A DNA stretch of 64,000 nt from Pseudomonas fluorescens Q2-87 (GTDB lineage: Bacteria; Pseudomonadota; Gammaproteobacteria; Pseudomonadales; Pseudomonadaceae), in assembly GCF_000281895.1 (NCBI RefSeq), contig NZ_CM001558.1, positions 6,265,684 to 6,329,683 on the forward strand, in the 5' to 3' direction. The position numbers and the translations under genes were made by a program. This document shows, one piece after another, positions 27,840-37,054 of this stretch. The notes under the pieces are model-generated. The model had not been told where the DNA came from. It did not search any database and worked only from the letters and a program-made list of their open reading frames with translations. Each line of letters starts with the position of its first letter. Position 1 is the first letter of the stretch.

Positions 27840-29603
27840 TCAATGCCCGGACGACTCCTTGTGGTTGTCCAGGGTTTCGAGCAAGGCCACCTGCATGCGT
27901 GTATGCAGGCGGACGAACCAGCGCCAGAGCAAAGCCGCCACGGCAATCGCCACCACGGCAATCAGCAAGAGCAATTTGTTGGTCGGCAGGATGCTGGCCG
28001 ACAAGGCTGTCAATAGCAGGAAGATCACCAGCAGCGAAAGCAACGGGATCACTTCGGCGATCACACGACGCACGCGCTGGGTGTGGCGGCCCGCCATCTC
28101 CGGTTTCACCCCCATCTCCGCCAGCAGCATCGACAGTGCCTTGAGCTTGCGATAGGCGGCGATCAGGAACGGCAGCGACAGCAATAACGCCCCGCCCCAG
28201 ATCAATGCCTTCTGCCAGCTCGGGTCGCTGATCCATCCTTGCAAATATGCCGAAATCCGCTCGGCGAAATAAGCGCCCGAGACAAAGATCGCAATGACCA
28301 GCGCCAGGTTGACGCCGACCTGCAGCAGAATCCGCCTGATCATCGAGGCCAACACCGCGCCTTCACCTTGGGGCTGGATGCTGCGCAGCCATTCACCATA
28401 CATCCCCAGTACCCGCGTCAAGCGTTGCGGCATCACCGTCGCCAACCTGACGGACAATGGATCGGCGGCCCGGATCAAGTATGGCGTCATCAGCGTGGTC
28501 AACACCGAGACGGCGACCGCGACCGGATAAAGGAAATCGCTGGTGACCTGGAGGGTCATACCCAGCGACGCGATGATGAAGGAAAATTCGCCAATCTGCG
28601 AAAGACCCATCCCTACTCGCAGCGAGGTACGTCCGTCATTGCCAGCGATAAAGGCACCGAGGCCGCAGGAGAGCATCTTGCCGAGCACCACCGCACAGGT
28701 GATCACAGCAATCGGCCAGGCGTACTGCAGCAATATGGCCGGATCGAGCATCAGCCCGATGGCAACGAAGAAAATCGCGCTGAACAAATCACGCACCGGC
28801 TCTACCAGTCGCTCGATTTTCAGCAGTTGCCGGGACTCGGCCATGATCGCGCCGATCAGGAACGCGCCGAGCACCATGCTGTATTCCAGCTTGACCACCA
28901 GCAGGCAGAAGCCGAAGCACAGGCCCAGCACGGTGATCAGCAGCATCTCGTTACTGTCGAATTTCGCCACGTAGGCCAATAGCCTGGGTACCAACAGGAT
29001 GCCGATCACCAACGCAACGATCATGAACAGCGACAACTTGCCGACGGTGGAAAATACCTCGCCAGAGCTCACCGTGCCGCTGACGGCAATGCTCGACAGC
29101 AAGGCGATGATGCCGATGCCGAGGATGTCCTCCACGATCAGTACCCCGAAGATCAGCTGTGCGAAGCGCTCGTTCTTCATCTTCAGGTCGTTGAGAGCCT
29201 TGACGATGATGGTGGTGGAAGAAATCGCCAGGATGGCGCCCAGGAACAGCGAGTCCATGGTGTTCCAGTCGAACCAGCGACCCATTTCATAGCCGATCCA
29301 GATCATCAATACGATCTCGAGAAACGCCGCGATGAACGCCGTGGCCCCCACCTTGAACAATTTGCGCAGGCTGAATTCCAAGCCCAGGCAGAACATCAGG
29401 AAGATGACCCCCAGCTCGGCCAGTGTCTTGATCGTGTCTTCGTCGTGGATGAAACCGAACGGTGGCGTATGCGGGCCGATGATGAAGCCGGCGACGATGT
29501 AGCCCAGCACCACCGGCTGCTTGAAGCGGTGAAAAAGAACAGTGACCAGCCCCGCCGCCATCATGATGATCGCCAGGTCTTGAATGAAACTGATGGCATG
29601 CAT
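27840..29603 (-). CDS. Kef/CPA2-type monovalent cation:proton antiporter
   Basis: A 587-residue CPA2 transporter: about 12 hydrophobic segments over residues 1-385, starting QDLAIIMMAAGLVTVLFHRFKQPVVLGYIVAGFIIGP, with the family motifs ELGVIFLMFCLGLEFSLRKL and VVLGKMLSCGLGAFIAGNDGRTSLRVGMGLSQIGEFSFII. A second membrane cluster (about 415-560) ends the protein. The TrkA-N/RCK nucleotide-binding domain of KefB/KefC is absent, so glutathione-adduct gating is not expected. It probably exports K+ or Na+ in exchange for protons. A perfect 8-bp inverted repeat lies just upstream (29626-29649). Confidence 0.87.
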   Translation of the reverse strand: MHAISFIQDLAIIMMAAGLVTVLFHRFKQPVVLGYIVAGFIIGPHTPPFGFIHDEDTIKTLAELGVIFLMFCLGLEFSLRKLFKVGATAFIAAFLEIVLMIWIGYEMGRWFDWNTMDSLFLGAILAISSTTIIVKALNDLKMKNERFAQLIFGVLIVEDILGIGIIALLSSIAVSGTVSSGEVFSTVGKLSLFMIVALVIGILLVPRLLAYVAKFDSNEMLLITVLGLCFGFCLLVVKLEYSMVLGAFLIGAIMAESRQLLKIERLVEPVRDLFSAIFFVAIGLMLDPAILLQYAWPIAVITCAVVLGKMLSCGLGAFIAGNDGRTSLRVGMGLSQIGEFSFIIASLGMTLQVTSDFLYPVAVAVSVLTTLMTPYLIRAADPLSVRLATVMPQRLTRVLGMYGEWLRSIQPQGEGAVLASMIRRILLQVGVNLALVIAIFVSGAYFAERISAYLQGWISDPSWQKALIWGGALLLSLPFLIAAYRKLKALSMLLAEMGVKPEMAGRHTQRVRRVIAEVIPLLSLLVIFLLLTALSASILPTNKLLLLIAVVAIAVAALLWRWFVRLHTRMQVALLETLDNHKESSGH

Positions 29604-29625
29604 GTCGGGGCTCCCTGTTCAAAAT

Positions 29626-29649
29626 GACTTATCGAGAGTTGGATAAGTC
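29626..29649. promoter_or_regulatory. Inverted repeat upstream of the Kef-type gene
   Basis: GACTTATC (29626-29633) and GATAAGTC (29642-29649) are perfect inverted arms around 8 bases, 22 bases upstream of the antiporter start. It may be an operator or a leader hairpin; the regulator is unknown. The rest of the 277-base divergent gap shows no gene. Confidence 0.45.
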
Positions 29650-29880
29650 CGCTTCCTTTGTAGGAATCGCCCTCACTCAGGGGCTTTTGAAGGTTAACAC
29701 CGCGACTTCCAACAAAAAGTCGGTGCAATATATGGAAACAGATCCACCGGGGCGTGACGGCAACCACAAGCGCAGCGTCCCGATATCGGTGGTTTTGAAA
29801 ACCTCGTGGCCTGCCTGGCCACGCACCAGCATCCGCAGAGGTGCACTTCCCGAATGGCTGCCTTGAACCGTGAGTACGTT

Positions 29881-30366
29881 ATGGAACCCGGAAACGCCCA
29901 ACTGTCGATGACGGTGTTGATGACCCCCGATATGGCCAACTTCTCTGGCAATGTCCATGGCGGCACCTTGCTCAAATACCTCGATGAAGTCGCCTATGCC
30001 TGCGCCAGCCGCTACGCCGGCCGCTATGTGGTGACCCTGTCGGTCGACCAGGTGATCTTCCGCGAGCCGATTCACGTCGGCGAGCTGGTGACCTTCCTCG
30101 CGTCGGTGAACTACACCGGCAACACCTCGATGGAAGTGGGCATCAAAGTCGTGACCGAAAATATTCGTGAACGCTCGGTACGCCACACCAACAGTTGCTT
30201 CTTCACCATGGTTGCGGTGGACGATCAGCGCAAACCCGCGGCCGTGCCGCCACTGCAACCGCAGAACAGCGAAGCCAAGCGCCGTTACGAACAAGCCCAG
30301 CAACGCCGGCAGATCCGCCAGGAGTTGGAAAAGCGCTATCAAGAGATCAAGGCAGACGGGCCATAA
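29881..30366 (+). CDS. Acyl-CoA thioesterase (hotdog fold, BFIT/BACH type)
   Basis: A cytoplasmic thioester hydrolase of about 161 residues. The single hotdog domain shows MTPDMANFSGNVHGGTLLKYLDEVAYACASRYAG, with the catalytic Asn/His-Gly-Gly and Asp positions of the family, and ends in a charged helix (RRYEQAQQRRQIRQELEKRY). I start it at MEPGNAQLSMTV; in-frame ATGs 9 and 25 codons upstream add residues without family similarity. It releases CoA from acyl-CoAs; chain-length preference cannot be read. Confidence 0.85.
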   Translation: MEPGNAQLSMTVLMTPDMANFSGNVHGGTLLKYLDEVAYACASRYAGRYVVTLSVDQVIFREPIHVGELVTFLASVNYTGNTSMEVGIKVVTENIRERSVRHTNSCFFTMVAVDDQRKPAAVPPLQPQNSEAKRRYEQAQQRRQIRQELEKRYQEIKADGP

Positions 30367-30384
30367 CGGACCGCCGAAGATCAA

Positions 30385-30406
30385 CTGTGGGAGCAAGCTC
30401 CCACAG
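30385..30406. repeat. Short REP/terminator hairpin
   Basis: CTGTGGGAGC-AA-GCTCCCACAG is a perfect 10-base inverted repeat between the convergent thioesterase and pdxY genes. It is the core of the TGTGGGAGC REP type and probably serves as a bidirectional transcription end. Confidence 0.75.
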
Positions 30407-30419
30407 AGGTTTGCATCGA

Positions 30420-31292
30420 TCAGAGGCTGATCGGCACAGCCTCGAAGCGCACTCGCGGATGGGCAATCCGATCCTGCGCGCGGACCAGTTCCAGCTCGTA
30501 GCTGGCGCAGACCTGGGTTTCCAGCAGTACTTCGTGCACCGCTGCGGCGGTGAACTCGAACGCTGCTACCACGTTGTCTCCCAATAAAATCCGCGCCAGG
30601 AACAGCCCCGACGTCAGGTCACCCACGCCCACCGGCTGGCGAGGGAATGCCAACAGCGGACGGCGCAGGTGCCAGCTGGCATCGGCGGTGACCAGCAGCA
30701 TTTCGAAGCTGTCGTCGGGTTTTCCAGGGTAGGACAGATGCTTGACCAGCACGGTCTTCGGCCCGCGGGCCACCAGCGCACGGGCCATGGCCAGGCAATC
30801 GAGGAGCGACTGCGCCTTGCGTCCTGAAAAACTGTCCAGTTCCAACTGATTCGGACACATGATGTCCGCGACGGCAGCGGCCTCTTCCAGCAGAAACTCA
30901 CTCACCTCGGGCGCCACGATGCAGCCTTTTTCCGCATGCCCCATGACAGGGTCACACAGGTACAGCGCCTTGGGATTGACGGCTTTTATCCGTGCCACGC
31001 CGGTCAGGATCGCTCGCCCCTGGGCCGCACTGCCCAGGTAACCGGACAACACCGCATCGCAATTACCCAGCTCGCCAATGGCCGCGATTCCCTCCACCAA
31101 TGCTGGAATCTGGACCGGTGCGAGAACTTCCCCAGCCCATTGGCCGTACTGGGTGTGGTTGGAAAACTGTACCGTGTTCAGCGGCCAGACGTTAACCCCG
31201 ACCCGCTGCATCGGAAACACGGCAGCGCTGTTGCCAGCGTGACCGAACACCACGTGGGACTGAATGGCTAGCAGATGAGGTGTACGTTTCAT
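30420..31292 (-). CDS. pdxY: Pyridoxal kinase PdxY
   Basis: Ribokinase-fold salvage enzyme that phosphorylates pyridoxal to pyridoxal 5'-phosphate. The 290-residue product begins [20 protein letters not shown]; an upstream in-frame start adds 11 residues that PdxY proteins lack. Visible motifs are the substrate pocket [27 protein letters not shown] in the middle, and the anion-hole/catalytic [16 protein letters not shown] with the catalytic Asp near residue 230. Length matches PdxY (about 287). Confidence 0.93.
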   Translation of the reverse strand: MKRTPHLLAIQSHVVFGHAGNSAAVFPMQRVGVNVWPLNTVQFSNHTQYGQWAGEVLAPVQIPALVEGIAAIGELGNCDAVLSGYLGSAAQGRAILTGVARIKAVNPKALYLCDPVMGHAEKGCIVAPEVSEFLLEEAAAVADIMCPNQLELDSFSGRKAQSLLDCLAMARALVARGPKTVLVKHLSYPGKPDDSFEMLLVTADASWHLRRPLLAFPRQPVGVGDLTSGLFLARILLGDNVVAAFEFTAAAVHEVLLETQVCASYELELVRAQDRIAHPRVRFEAVPISL

Positions 31293-31411
31293 GCGGGAAT
31301 TTTCCGTAAAACGATTGAAATTCAAGCCGCGCAGTATGCGACTAAACGCAGCCTGTACGACAGACCGGTGAGACAGTTAAGCTGGCAACAACTTGTTGGA
31401 GCACTTCGTTC

Positions 31412-31834
31412 ATGCTGACCCTTGGAAATATGTTCGTGCTGATGCTGCTGGCCACCGGTGGTGCCTGGCTGTGGCACAACCATGGCTTGCGCGAACGGGC
31501 GTTGGCGAGGGTGATGCAGCATTGCATCAACCTCAAGATCGAATTGCTGGACGGCAACGTGGCGCTGAAAAAAATCGGCTTCGTGAAAGACGCCAGTGGT
31601 CGGCGACGATTGGCTCGTGTCTACACCTTCGAGTTCACCGTCACCGGTGAAAGTCGCCATTCGGGCACCATCACCCAGTTTGGCGCCCACAGCGCACACA
31701 TCGAGCTGGCCCCCTACCCAATGCCATTCGAAGAAACACCGCCCGCACCGATCGATTCGGTCCAGACCCGACCCAGGGCCGAAGTCATCGAACTAAGCCA
31801 ATGGCGCCAGGAACATAACAAGTGGAAGCCCTGA
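31412..31834 (+). CDS. DUF3301 family membrane-anchored protein
   Basis: A 140-residue protein with one N-terminal membrane segment (about residues 4-20, NMFVLMLLATGGAWLW) followed by the DUF3301 signature HGLRERALARVMQHCINLKIELLDGNVALKKIGFVKDASGRRRLARVYTFEFTVTG and a Pro-rich tail. GGAGC precedes the ATG. DUF3301 genes are frequent beside cobW-type genes in pseudomonads; function is unknown. Confidence 0.87.
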   Translation: MLTLGNMFVLMLLATGGAWLWHNHGLRERALARVMQHCINLKIELLDGNVALKKIGFVKDASGRRRLARVYTFEFTVTGESRHSGTITQFGAHSAHIELAPYPMPFEETPPAPIDSVQTRPRAEVIELSQWRQEHNKWKP

Positions 31835-31846
31835 TACAAGGCTGAC

Positions 31847-32812
31847 TCAAGGACACCGGCAAACAGCCAGACCGGCCTGCAGGACATCAGCATCTTGCGG
31901 CGCATCGAAAATCAATTCCAGTCGTGAATCCTGTCGCCATTCGCTGGCCCGCCAAGCCAATGCCGCGCCTTGCAACGCGTTAGCAGACATCCAACCATCA
32001 GCGCCGCGAACCACCATCTTCGCCCTTCTCCAGCGTTGGCTATGTAGCCATAGGGTCAACGCCGCTGTGTCGAATCGTTGGCTTGGATGCCAGCGCCAAC
32101 CGATGCTCCAGCCGCCCTCTTGGGCCTGATAAAGACAGATTGGCAATGCCGGATCGGTCCAAAGCGCCGGCACTTCGCCCAGCCCTTTGGGTAGATTCAG
32201 GTTATCCACAGCCCCATGTCCCCGCTCGGCAACACCGGGCAACTGATCGAGGGGCAGCGCGCCTTGTTCTGTCCAGTACAGTACGAGCCCTGGCAGCTGC
32301 TGGGTGACACGCTCGCGATCGGCTTGCGTAAGGCTCTCGGATTTATTCAGCACCAGCAATCCGGCATGGGCCAAAGCCTGCTGTTGAGGATCGGGCAATG
32401 GCTTGCCCTGCGCCATCGCTCGGGCATCCAGCACCAGCACACAAGGCTGGACCGTCAACACACCGAGCCAGGGCGCTTCGTTCAATTGCCGCATCAACTG
32501 CGCCGGGTGGCCCAGCCCCGAGGGCTCGATAAACAACCGGTCCGGTCGAGCCTTGCGCAGCAAGCGCCCAAGGCCAATCTGAAACGGCGCGCCGTTGACG
32601 CAACACAAGCAGCCCCCGGCCACTTCGCCCAGTGCGATACCATCGGCGGACTCGGTCAGCAACGCGGCATCCAGGCCGATCTGGCCAAACTCGTTGATCA
32701 GTACGGCCCAGCGTTCATTGGTTGGGCGCTGGGCCAACAGGTGCCTGATCAGGCTGGTCTTGCCAGCGCCCAAAGGACCGGCGATGACATGAGTGGGAAT
32801 GTGCTGCAACAT
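31847..32812 (-). CDS. CobW/COG0523 family GTPase (metallochaperone-like)
   Basis: A 321-residue G3E GTPase. Walker A is AGPLGAGKTSLIRHLL (residues about 11-26), followed by the switch region INEFGQIGLDAALL, the metal-binding GGCLCCVNG (CxCC), FIEPSGLGHPAQL and the NKSE specificity motif. The C-terminal CobW_C domain (about 225-315) completes it. COG0523 proteins deliver zinc to client proteins when zinc is scarce. Its start is only 27 bases from the start of the divergent six-cysteine protein, and zigA/folE2/zinc ABC genes lie immediately beyond, so it probably belongs to the same zinc-limitation set. Confidence 0.88.
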   Translation of the reverse strand: MLQHIPTHVIAGPLGAGKTSLIRHLLAQRPTNERWAVLINEFGQIGLDAALLTESADGIALGEVAGGCLCCVNGAPFQIGLGRLLRKARPDRLFIEPSGLGHPAQLMRQLNEAPWLGVLTVQPCVLVLDARAMAQGKPLPDPQQQALAHAGLLVLNKSESLTQADRERVTQQLPGLVLYWTEQGALPLDQLPGVAERGHGAVDNLNLPKGLGEVPALWTDPALPICLYQAQEGGWSIGWRWHPSQRFDTAALTLWLHSQRWRRAKMVVRGADGWMSANALQGAALAWRASEWRQDSRLELIFDAPQDADVLQAGLAVCRCP

Positions 32813-32839
32813 AATCGACGGCTTTCGATGGAGGTGGAA

Positions 32840-33193
32840 ATGCGGATAATCGGCTGGTTATTACTGACACTGGCTTCGAATCAGGCACTGGCCCAGGCCT
32901 GCGTGGTACACAGCCAGGCGGAACGACTCGACGTGAAGGTCTGCCAGCAGAACCGCAACATCCCGCCGAAACTCTTCGCTGATGGCTTCTGCCAGCCAAG
33001 CCTGGCCGGGCAAAAGGTCGAGGTGCAATACGTCGAACAATGCCCCGAGGGGGCGTTCGGTGTCTGTAGCAACGCCCAAGTCGCCAATATGCCCTACCGT
33101 CAGGATATTCACTATTACGGCGTGGCGACTGATGCGGCTTATCTGCAACCGTTTTGCGAGGGAAAGAGCCAGGGCACCTGGCTCAAGCCTTAG
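32840..33193 (+). CDS. Small exported six-cysteine protein
   Basis: A 117-residue protein with a signal peptide (MRIIGWLLLTLASNQALAQA, cleavage after ALA) and six cysteines in the mature part, at QACVVH, KVCQQN, GFCQPS, EQCPEG, GVCSNA and PFCEGK, likely three disulfides in the periplasm. The ATG at 32840 follows GGAGGTG. Relatives near zinc genes in fluorescent pseudomonads carry misleading NADH:ubiquinone oxidoreductase labels; nothing here supports that. Its 3' end is 6 bases from that of zigA. A role in periplasmic zinc handling is only contextual inference. Confidence 0.75.
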   Translation: MRIIGWLLLTLASNQALAQACVVHSQAERLDVKVCQQNRNIPPKLFADGFCQPSLAGQKVEVQYVEQCPEGAFGVCSNAQVANMPYRQDIHYYGVATDAAYLQPFCEGKSQGTWLKP

Positions 33194-33199
33194 GAGCGC

Positions 33200-34408
33200 T
33201 TACGCAGCGACCTCCTCATGCCATGGACCGAACGGATCGGGCAACTGGCGCCACGCTTCAATCCCAAGTGCCATCTCGGCGTCAGTCAGCAAGCAGGCGT
33301 CCAGCTCGGTGGTCAGTTGGCCGAAATCGACATCCTGGCCGATGAATACCAACTCTTGGCGGCAATCGCCGGTGCCGGCGAGCCAGTTTTTCATGATGGC
33401 GGCGATGCTTTCCTCATCCTGTGGCCATTGTTCTTTTGGCACGAACCGCCACCAACGCCCGGCGAACCCATGACGCATCAAGCCGCCGGCCTGGGACCAA
33501 CTGCCGGCTTCTTCAGGTTTGCTGGCCAGCCAGAAAAAGCCCTTCGAACGGAGGATTTTCCCGTTCGTCCACGGACGGTCGATAAAGTCGAAAAATCGCT
33601 GCGGGTGAAACGGTCCGCGTGCCCGATAGGCCGTCGAGGCGATGCCATATTCCTCGGTCTCCGGCAGGTGCTCGCCACGCAGCTCCTTTAACCAGCCGGG
33701 CGCCTGGGCGGCACGCTCAAAATCGAACAGGCCGGTGTCGAGGATTTTTCCCAGGGGCACCTGCCCCATGACCATGGGAATGATCTGCGCCTGGGCATTG
33801 AGACGCTGCAGAATCGCGACCAATTCCTCCCTTTCGTCCTGGCCGATCAGGTCGATTTTGCTGATCAGGATTACGTCCGCAAACTCGATCTGCTCGATCA
33901 GCAGGTCCGTAATGGAGCGCTCATCGCCCTCGCCCAGCGTTTCGCCTCGGGATGCAAGACTGTCGGCGGCCTGGTAATCCAACAGGAAATTCACGCCATC
34001 GACCACCGTCACCATGGTGTCGAGTCGCGCGACATCGGCCAGGCTTCGCCCTTCGTCATCGCGAAACGTGAAGGTTTCCGCCACAGGCAACGGCTCGGAG
34101 ATGCCGGTGGATTCAATCAGCAAATAATCGAAACGCCCTTCCCTGGCGAGCTGGCCGACTTCTTCCAGCAAGTCCTCACGCAAGGTGCAGCAGATGCAGC
34201 CATTGCTCATCTCCACCAGTTTTTCTTCAGAACGACTCAGGGAGACGTCTCGCTGGACTTCGCTGCCGTCGATATTGATCTCGCTCATATCGTTGACGAT
34301 CACGGCGACCCGCAGATTGTCGCGATTACGTAGCACATGGTTGAGCAGCGTACTTTTACCGGCTCCGAGAAATCCGGAGAGCACAGTTACGGGTAGGCGA
34401 TTGGGCAT
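33200..34408 (-). CDS. zigA: Zinc metallochaperone GTPase ZigA (COG0523)
   Basis: A 402-residue COG0523 GTPase induced by zinc starvation in pseudomonads, thought to move zinc to essential enzymes. It has Walker [17 protein letters not shown] (about 11-26), the Zn-binding [15 protein letters not shown] (CxCC), [23 protein letters not shown] and a C-terminal CobW domain ([19 protein letters not shown]). It is divergent from folE2 with two Zur-type palindromes in the 207-base gap (34496-34510, 34572-34586), consistent with repression by Zur. Confidence 0.92.
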   Translation of the reverse strand: MPNRLPVTVLSGFLGAGKSTLLNHVLRNRDNLRVAVIVNDMSEINIDGSEVQRDVSLSRSEEKLVEMSNGCICCTLREDLLEEVGQLAREGRFDYLLIESTGISEPLPVAETFTFRDDEGRSLADVARLDTMVTVVDGVNFLLDYQAADSLASRGETLGEGDERSITDLLIEQIEFADVILISKIDLIGQDEREELVAILQRLNAQAQIIPMVMGQVPLGKILDTGLFDFERAAQAPGWLKELRGEHLPETEEYGIASTAYRARGPFHPQRFFDFIDRPWTNGKILRSKGFFWLASKPEEAGSWSQAGGLMRHGFAGRWWRFVPKEQWPQDEESIAAIMKNWLAGTGDCRQELVFIGQDVDFGQLTTELDACLLTDAEMALGIEAWRQLPDPFGPWHEEVAA

Positions 34409-34495
34409 GGGAAATCCTCATCAGGCGGCCGTCGCTGCTGTGTGCTGCGGCTCGTTTTCTGGCTTCGGTTGAGTTTAAAGTCGCTTCACTTTTCA

Positions 34496-34510
34496 TGTTA
34501 TAGTATAACA
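34496..34510. promoter_or_regulatory. Zur box (perfect palindrome)
   Basis: TGTTATAGTATAACA has 7-base arms around one central base and fits the GTTATA-N-TATAAC form of gammaproteobacterial Zur sites. It lies 88 bases upstream of zigA and 106 bases upstream of folE2, both zinc-starvation genes. Confidence 0.85.
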
Positions 34511-34571
34511 CTAACGCTCAACCAGCCTGATGATGAAACACTCTTCATCGAAAAACATACCGTGCACTAAG

Positions 34572-34586
34572 TGCAATACTATAACA
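34572..34586. promoter_or_regulatory. Second, half-conserved Zur box
   Basis: TGCAATACTATAACA keeps the right arm TATAACA intact and has two changes in the left arm relative to the palindrome 76 bases away. It is 30 bases upstream of the folE2 start, close to the expected promoter. Confidence 0.65.
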
Positions 34587-34615
34587 TTCGAACAAACCTG
34601 TGATGGACCTAGATC

Positions 34616-35509
34616 ATGAATGCGTTAACGCTGCCCGACGTTGCTGCGCAGACCTCACGTCAACCGCTCCCCCTTGATTGGGTTGGTATGCACGGCATCG
34701 CAACCCCAGTCTTAATTGGTGGCCAGCGCTTGAGCGCGATTGCCGATGCGGGTGTCAGCCTCGACGACGAGGAAGCTCGGGGCATTCACATGTCACGCTT
34801 ATACCTGGCGCTAGAAAAGCTCGAAGAGACGGAGCTTTCACCGAAGCTGCTGCATCAAATCCTGCAGCAATTTCTCGACAGTCACGAAGGCTTGTCCCGC
34901 ACTGCATCCCTAAGCATTCACACGGATCTATTGCTTAAACGTCCGGCGTTAGTCAGTCCTTTGGCCGGCTGGAAGCGCTACCCCGTGAGCATCGAAGCGC
35001 ATCTGCAAAACGCAGTGTTCCACGTGGAACTAAAGATTGAGGTTCCTTATTCTTCTACGTGTCCGTGCTCAGCAGCCTTGGCCCGCCAGTTGATCCAACA
35101 GCGATTCGTGGATGACTTCGCTAACAAAAAACTCGAGCACGCCGAGATTTTGGCCTGGCTGGGTTCAGCAAATGGCATTGTCGCAACCCCCCACAGCCAG
35201 CGAAGTACCGCCACACTGAACCTGCGGTTGAATACCGACACCGATGGGTTGCCGCTGCTGGCATTCATCAACGAGGCCGAAGCAGCCCTCGGCACCGCTG
35301 TGCAAACCGCAGTCAAACGTGCCGACGAACAAGCCTTCGCCCTCGCCAACGGACAGAACCTGATGTTCTGCGAAGATGCCGCTCGGCGATTGACCACAGC
35401 GCTGAGGCAATCCCATCACCTCGCTGCACTCGAAGTACGAGTGGTTCATGCCGAAAGCCTGCACGCTCACGACGCCGTGGCCCTAAGCCGTTGGCAGCGG
35501 GAGGCATGA
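34616..35509 (+). CDS. folE2: GTP cyclohydrolase IB (FolE2)
   Basis: A 297-residue COG1469 enzyme converting GTP to dihydroneopterin triphosphate for folate synthesis. It replaces the strictly zinc-dependent FolE when zinc is scarce because it tolerates other metals. Features seen: LDWVGMHGIATPV at the start, RGIHMSRLYLAL with the metal-ligand His, and SSTCPCSAALARQ carrying the active-site Cys. It begins 30 bases after a Zur-like site and its stop overlaps the ABC ATPase start by one base, so it leads the importer operon. A parS-like palindrome is embedded in its coding sequence (35016-35031). Confidence 0.95.
   Translation: MNALTLPDVAAQTSRQPLPLDWVGMHGIATPVLIGGQRLSAIADAGVSLDDEEARGIHMSRLYLALEKLEETELSPKLLHQILQQFLDSHEGLSRTASLSIHTDLLLKRPALVSPLAGWKRYPVSIEAHLQNAVFHVELKIEVPYSSTCPCSAALARQLIQQRFVDDFANKKLEHAEILAWLGSANGIVATPHSQRSTATLNLRLNTDTDGLPLLAFINEAEAALGTAVQTAVKRADEQAFALANGQNLMFCEDAARRLTTALRQSHHLAALEVRVVHAESLHAHDAVALSRWQREA
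35016..35031. promoter_or_regulatory. parS-like centromere site inside folE2
   Basis: TGTTCCACGTGGAACT contains the perfect 14-base palindrome GTTCCACGTGGAAC, matching the chromosomal ParB-binding parS sequence of pseudomonads (TGTTCCACGTGGAACC/A). It is read in frame through folE2. Confidence 0.82.
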
Positions 35510-36177
35510 TGATCCGTTGCAAAGACTTGTCCTGGGGTGCTCCCGGGCGACCTCTCGCTCCGCCGCTGAATATGGAGCGGCCAACAGGCAGCCTGACGGC
35601 CATTATCGGCGCCAACGGATCGGGCAAGAGCAGCCTGTTGAAAGTACTCGCCGGGCTGCAAAAGCCACTGTCAGGTAAAGTCATGCTGGAGGTTCCACGG
35701 CATGGCGGCATCTCGTTCCTGCCGCAGCAGCAACATTTGGACCGACAATTCCCTATCAGCTTGCAGGAGTTGGTAGCCGCTGGTTCGTGGGGTAACCGGC
35801 ATACGCCAGCCATGCGCAGACAGTTGCTCCAAGCCGCACTGGCAGGCTGGGCGCTGAATGGGCTGGAACATCATCCGCTGATGGCGCTGTCCGGGGGCGA
35901 GTTACAACGTGCCCTGCTCGCTCGCTTGAGCCTCGCCGAAGCACCGCTGTTATTGCTCGACGAACCTCACGCGGCCCTCGATGAGCAAGGCCAGGCGCTG
36001 CTGTGGAAATACATTCATGGCTGGCATGCAGAAGGCCGGACGGTGGTGGTGGTTTGTCATGATCTGGCTGCGGTACGCGAACATATTCCCCATACGCTGC
36101 GGATCAATGGCGCCGGGTGCGTGCTGGATCGCAGCGTCGACCTGATTGCGCAACAACCTCGAACGTTGGAGGCCTGA
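35509..36177 (+). CDS. Zinc/manganese-type ABC transporter ATP-binding protein
   Basis: A 222-residue ABC ATPase with Walker A IGANGSGKSSLLKVL, Q-loop FLPQQQHLDRQ, signature LSGGELQRALLARL, Walker B LLLLDEPHAALDEQG and the switch His in VVCHDLAAV. It energises the cluster-9 metal importer with the next two genes. The second of two adjacent ATGs (35509) is preferred because GGGAGG ends four bases upstream. It is shorter than classic ZnuC, so I leave the symbol empty; AztA-type or a second Znu-type system are both possible. Confidence 0.88.
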   Translation: MIRCKDLSWGAPGRPLAPPLNMERPTGSLTAIIGANGSGKSSLLKVLAGLQKPLSGKVMLEVPRHGGISFLPQQQHLDRQFPISLQELVAAGSWGNRHTPAMRRQLLQAALAGWALNGLEHHPLMALSGGELQRALLARLSLAEAPLLLLDEPHAALDEQGQALLWKYIHGWHAEGRTVVVVCHDLAAVREHIPHTLRINGAGCVLDRSVDLIAQQPRTLEA

Positions 36178-37043
36178 TGCTCGCGGCCTCTCATCTGTGG
36201 CAACCCTTCCAGGAGTTTGTCTTCATGCGCCGGGCCTTGCTGGGCGGCCTGGTATTAGCGTGCAGCACAGCCCCGCTGGGCGTATTCCTGATCCTGCGCC
36301 GCATGAGCCTGATCGGTGATGCCGTCGCCCACGGTATTCTCCCCGGCGCCGCCCTGGGTTTCTGGTTCGCCGGTTTGAGCCTGCCGGCGCTGACGTTGGG
36401 CGGCCTGGGAGCGGGCCTTGGTATGGCCGGGCTGGCGGCCTGGATCACCCGTCGCACCGGCCTGCGCGAAGACGCCAGCCTCGCGGCGATCTATCCCATT
36501 TCCCTGGCTGCCGGCATCTTGATCCTTGGAATGGCCGGCAAACGCCTGGACCTTCTTCACCTGTTGTTCGGCTCGGCATTGGCGGTGGATGCGCCAACAC
36601 TCACCGGCATGCTTTGGGTGTGCGGGATCAGCCTGGCAGTGATGGCGCTGATCTATCGACCTCTGCTACTCGACACCCTGGATCCGTTGTTCTTGCAAAC
36701 GGTAAGTCGTCTCGGCCCATTGGCCCACGGCGTATTCCTCACCCTTGTGGTACTTAACCTAGTCATTGGTTTCCAAGCCATTGGTGCGCTGATGGTGGTC
36801 GGCCTGATGATGCTACCGGCGGCCGCTTCGCGCTTCTGGAGCCGCCGCCTGCCGATTCTGATGATGGTCGCGGCGCTGCTCGGTTGCCTCTCGGTGTGGC
36901 TTGGCTTGTTGCTGTCTTTCTATTTTTCACTGCCCAGCGGGCCGTCCATCGTACTGGTGGCGGGCGCGTTGTATCTGATGTCCGTGGTGTTCGGGCCGGT
37001 GCACGGTTTGTTGCGCCGCCCGCCTTTGCTCACATCCCAATGA
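36177..37043 (+). CDS. Zinc/manganese-type ABC transporter permease
   Basis: A 288-residue ABC-3 family permease with about eight membrane segments. The characteristic start region FMRRALLGGLVLACSTAPLGVFLILRRMSLIGDAVAHGILPGAALGF is complete, including SLIGDAVAH, where the ATPase docks. The start overlaps the ATPase stop by one base (TGATG), and the binding protein follows 11 bases after its stop, so the three subunits are co-translated. Confidence 0.9.
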   Translation: MLAASHLWQPFQEFVFMRRALLGGLVLACSTAPLGVFLILRRMSLIGDAVAHGILPGAALGFWFAGLSLPALTLGGLGAGLGMAGLAAWITRRTGLREDASLAAIYPISLAAGILILGMAGKRLDLLHLLFGSALAVDAPTLTGMLWVCGISLAVMALIYRPLLLDTLDPLFLQTVSRLGPLAHGVFLTLVVLNLVIGFQAIGALMVVGLMMLPAAASRFWSRRLPILMMVAALLGCLSVWLGLLLSFYFSLPSGPSIVLVAGALYLMSVVFGPVHGLLRRPPLLTSQ

Positions 37044-37054
37044 GGTGTTTCCCG

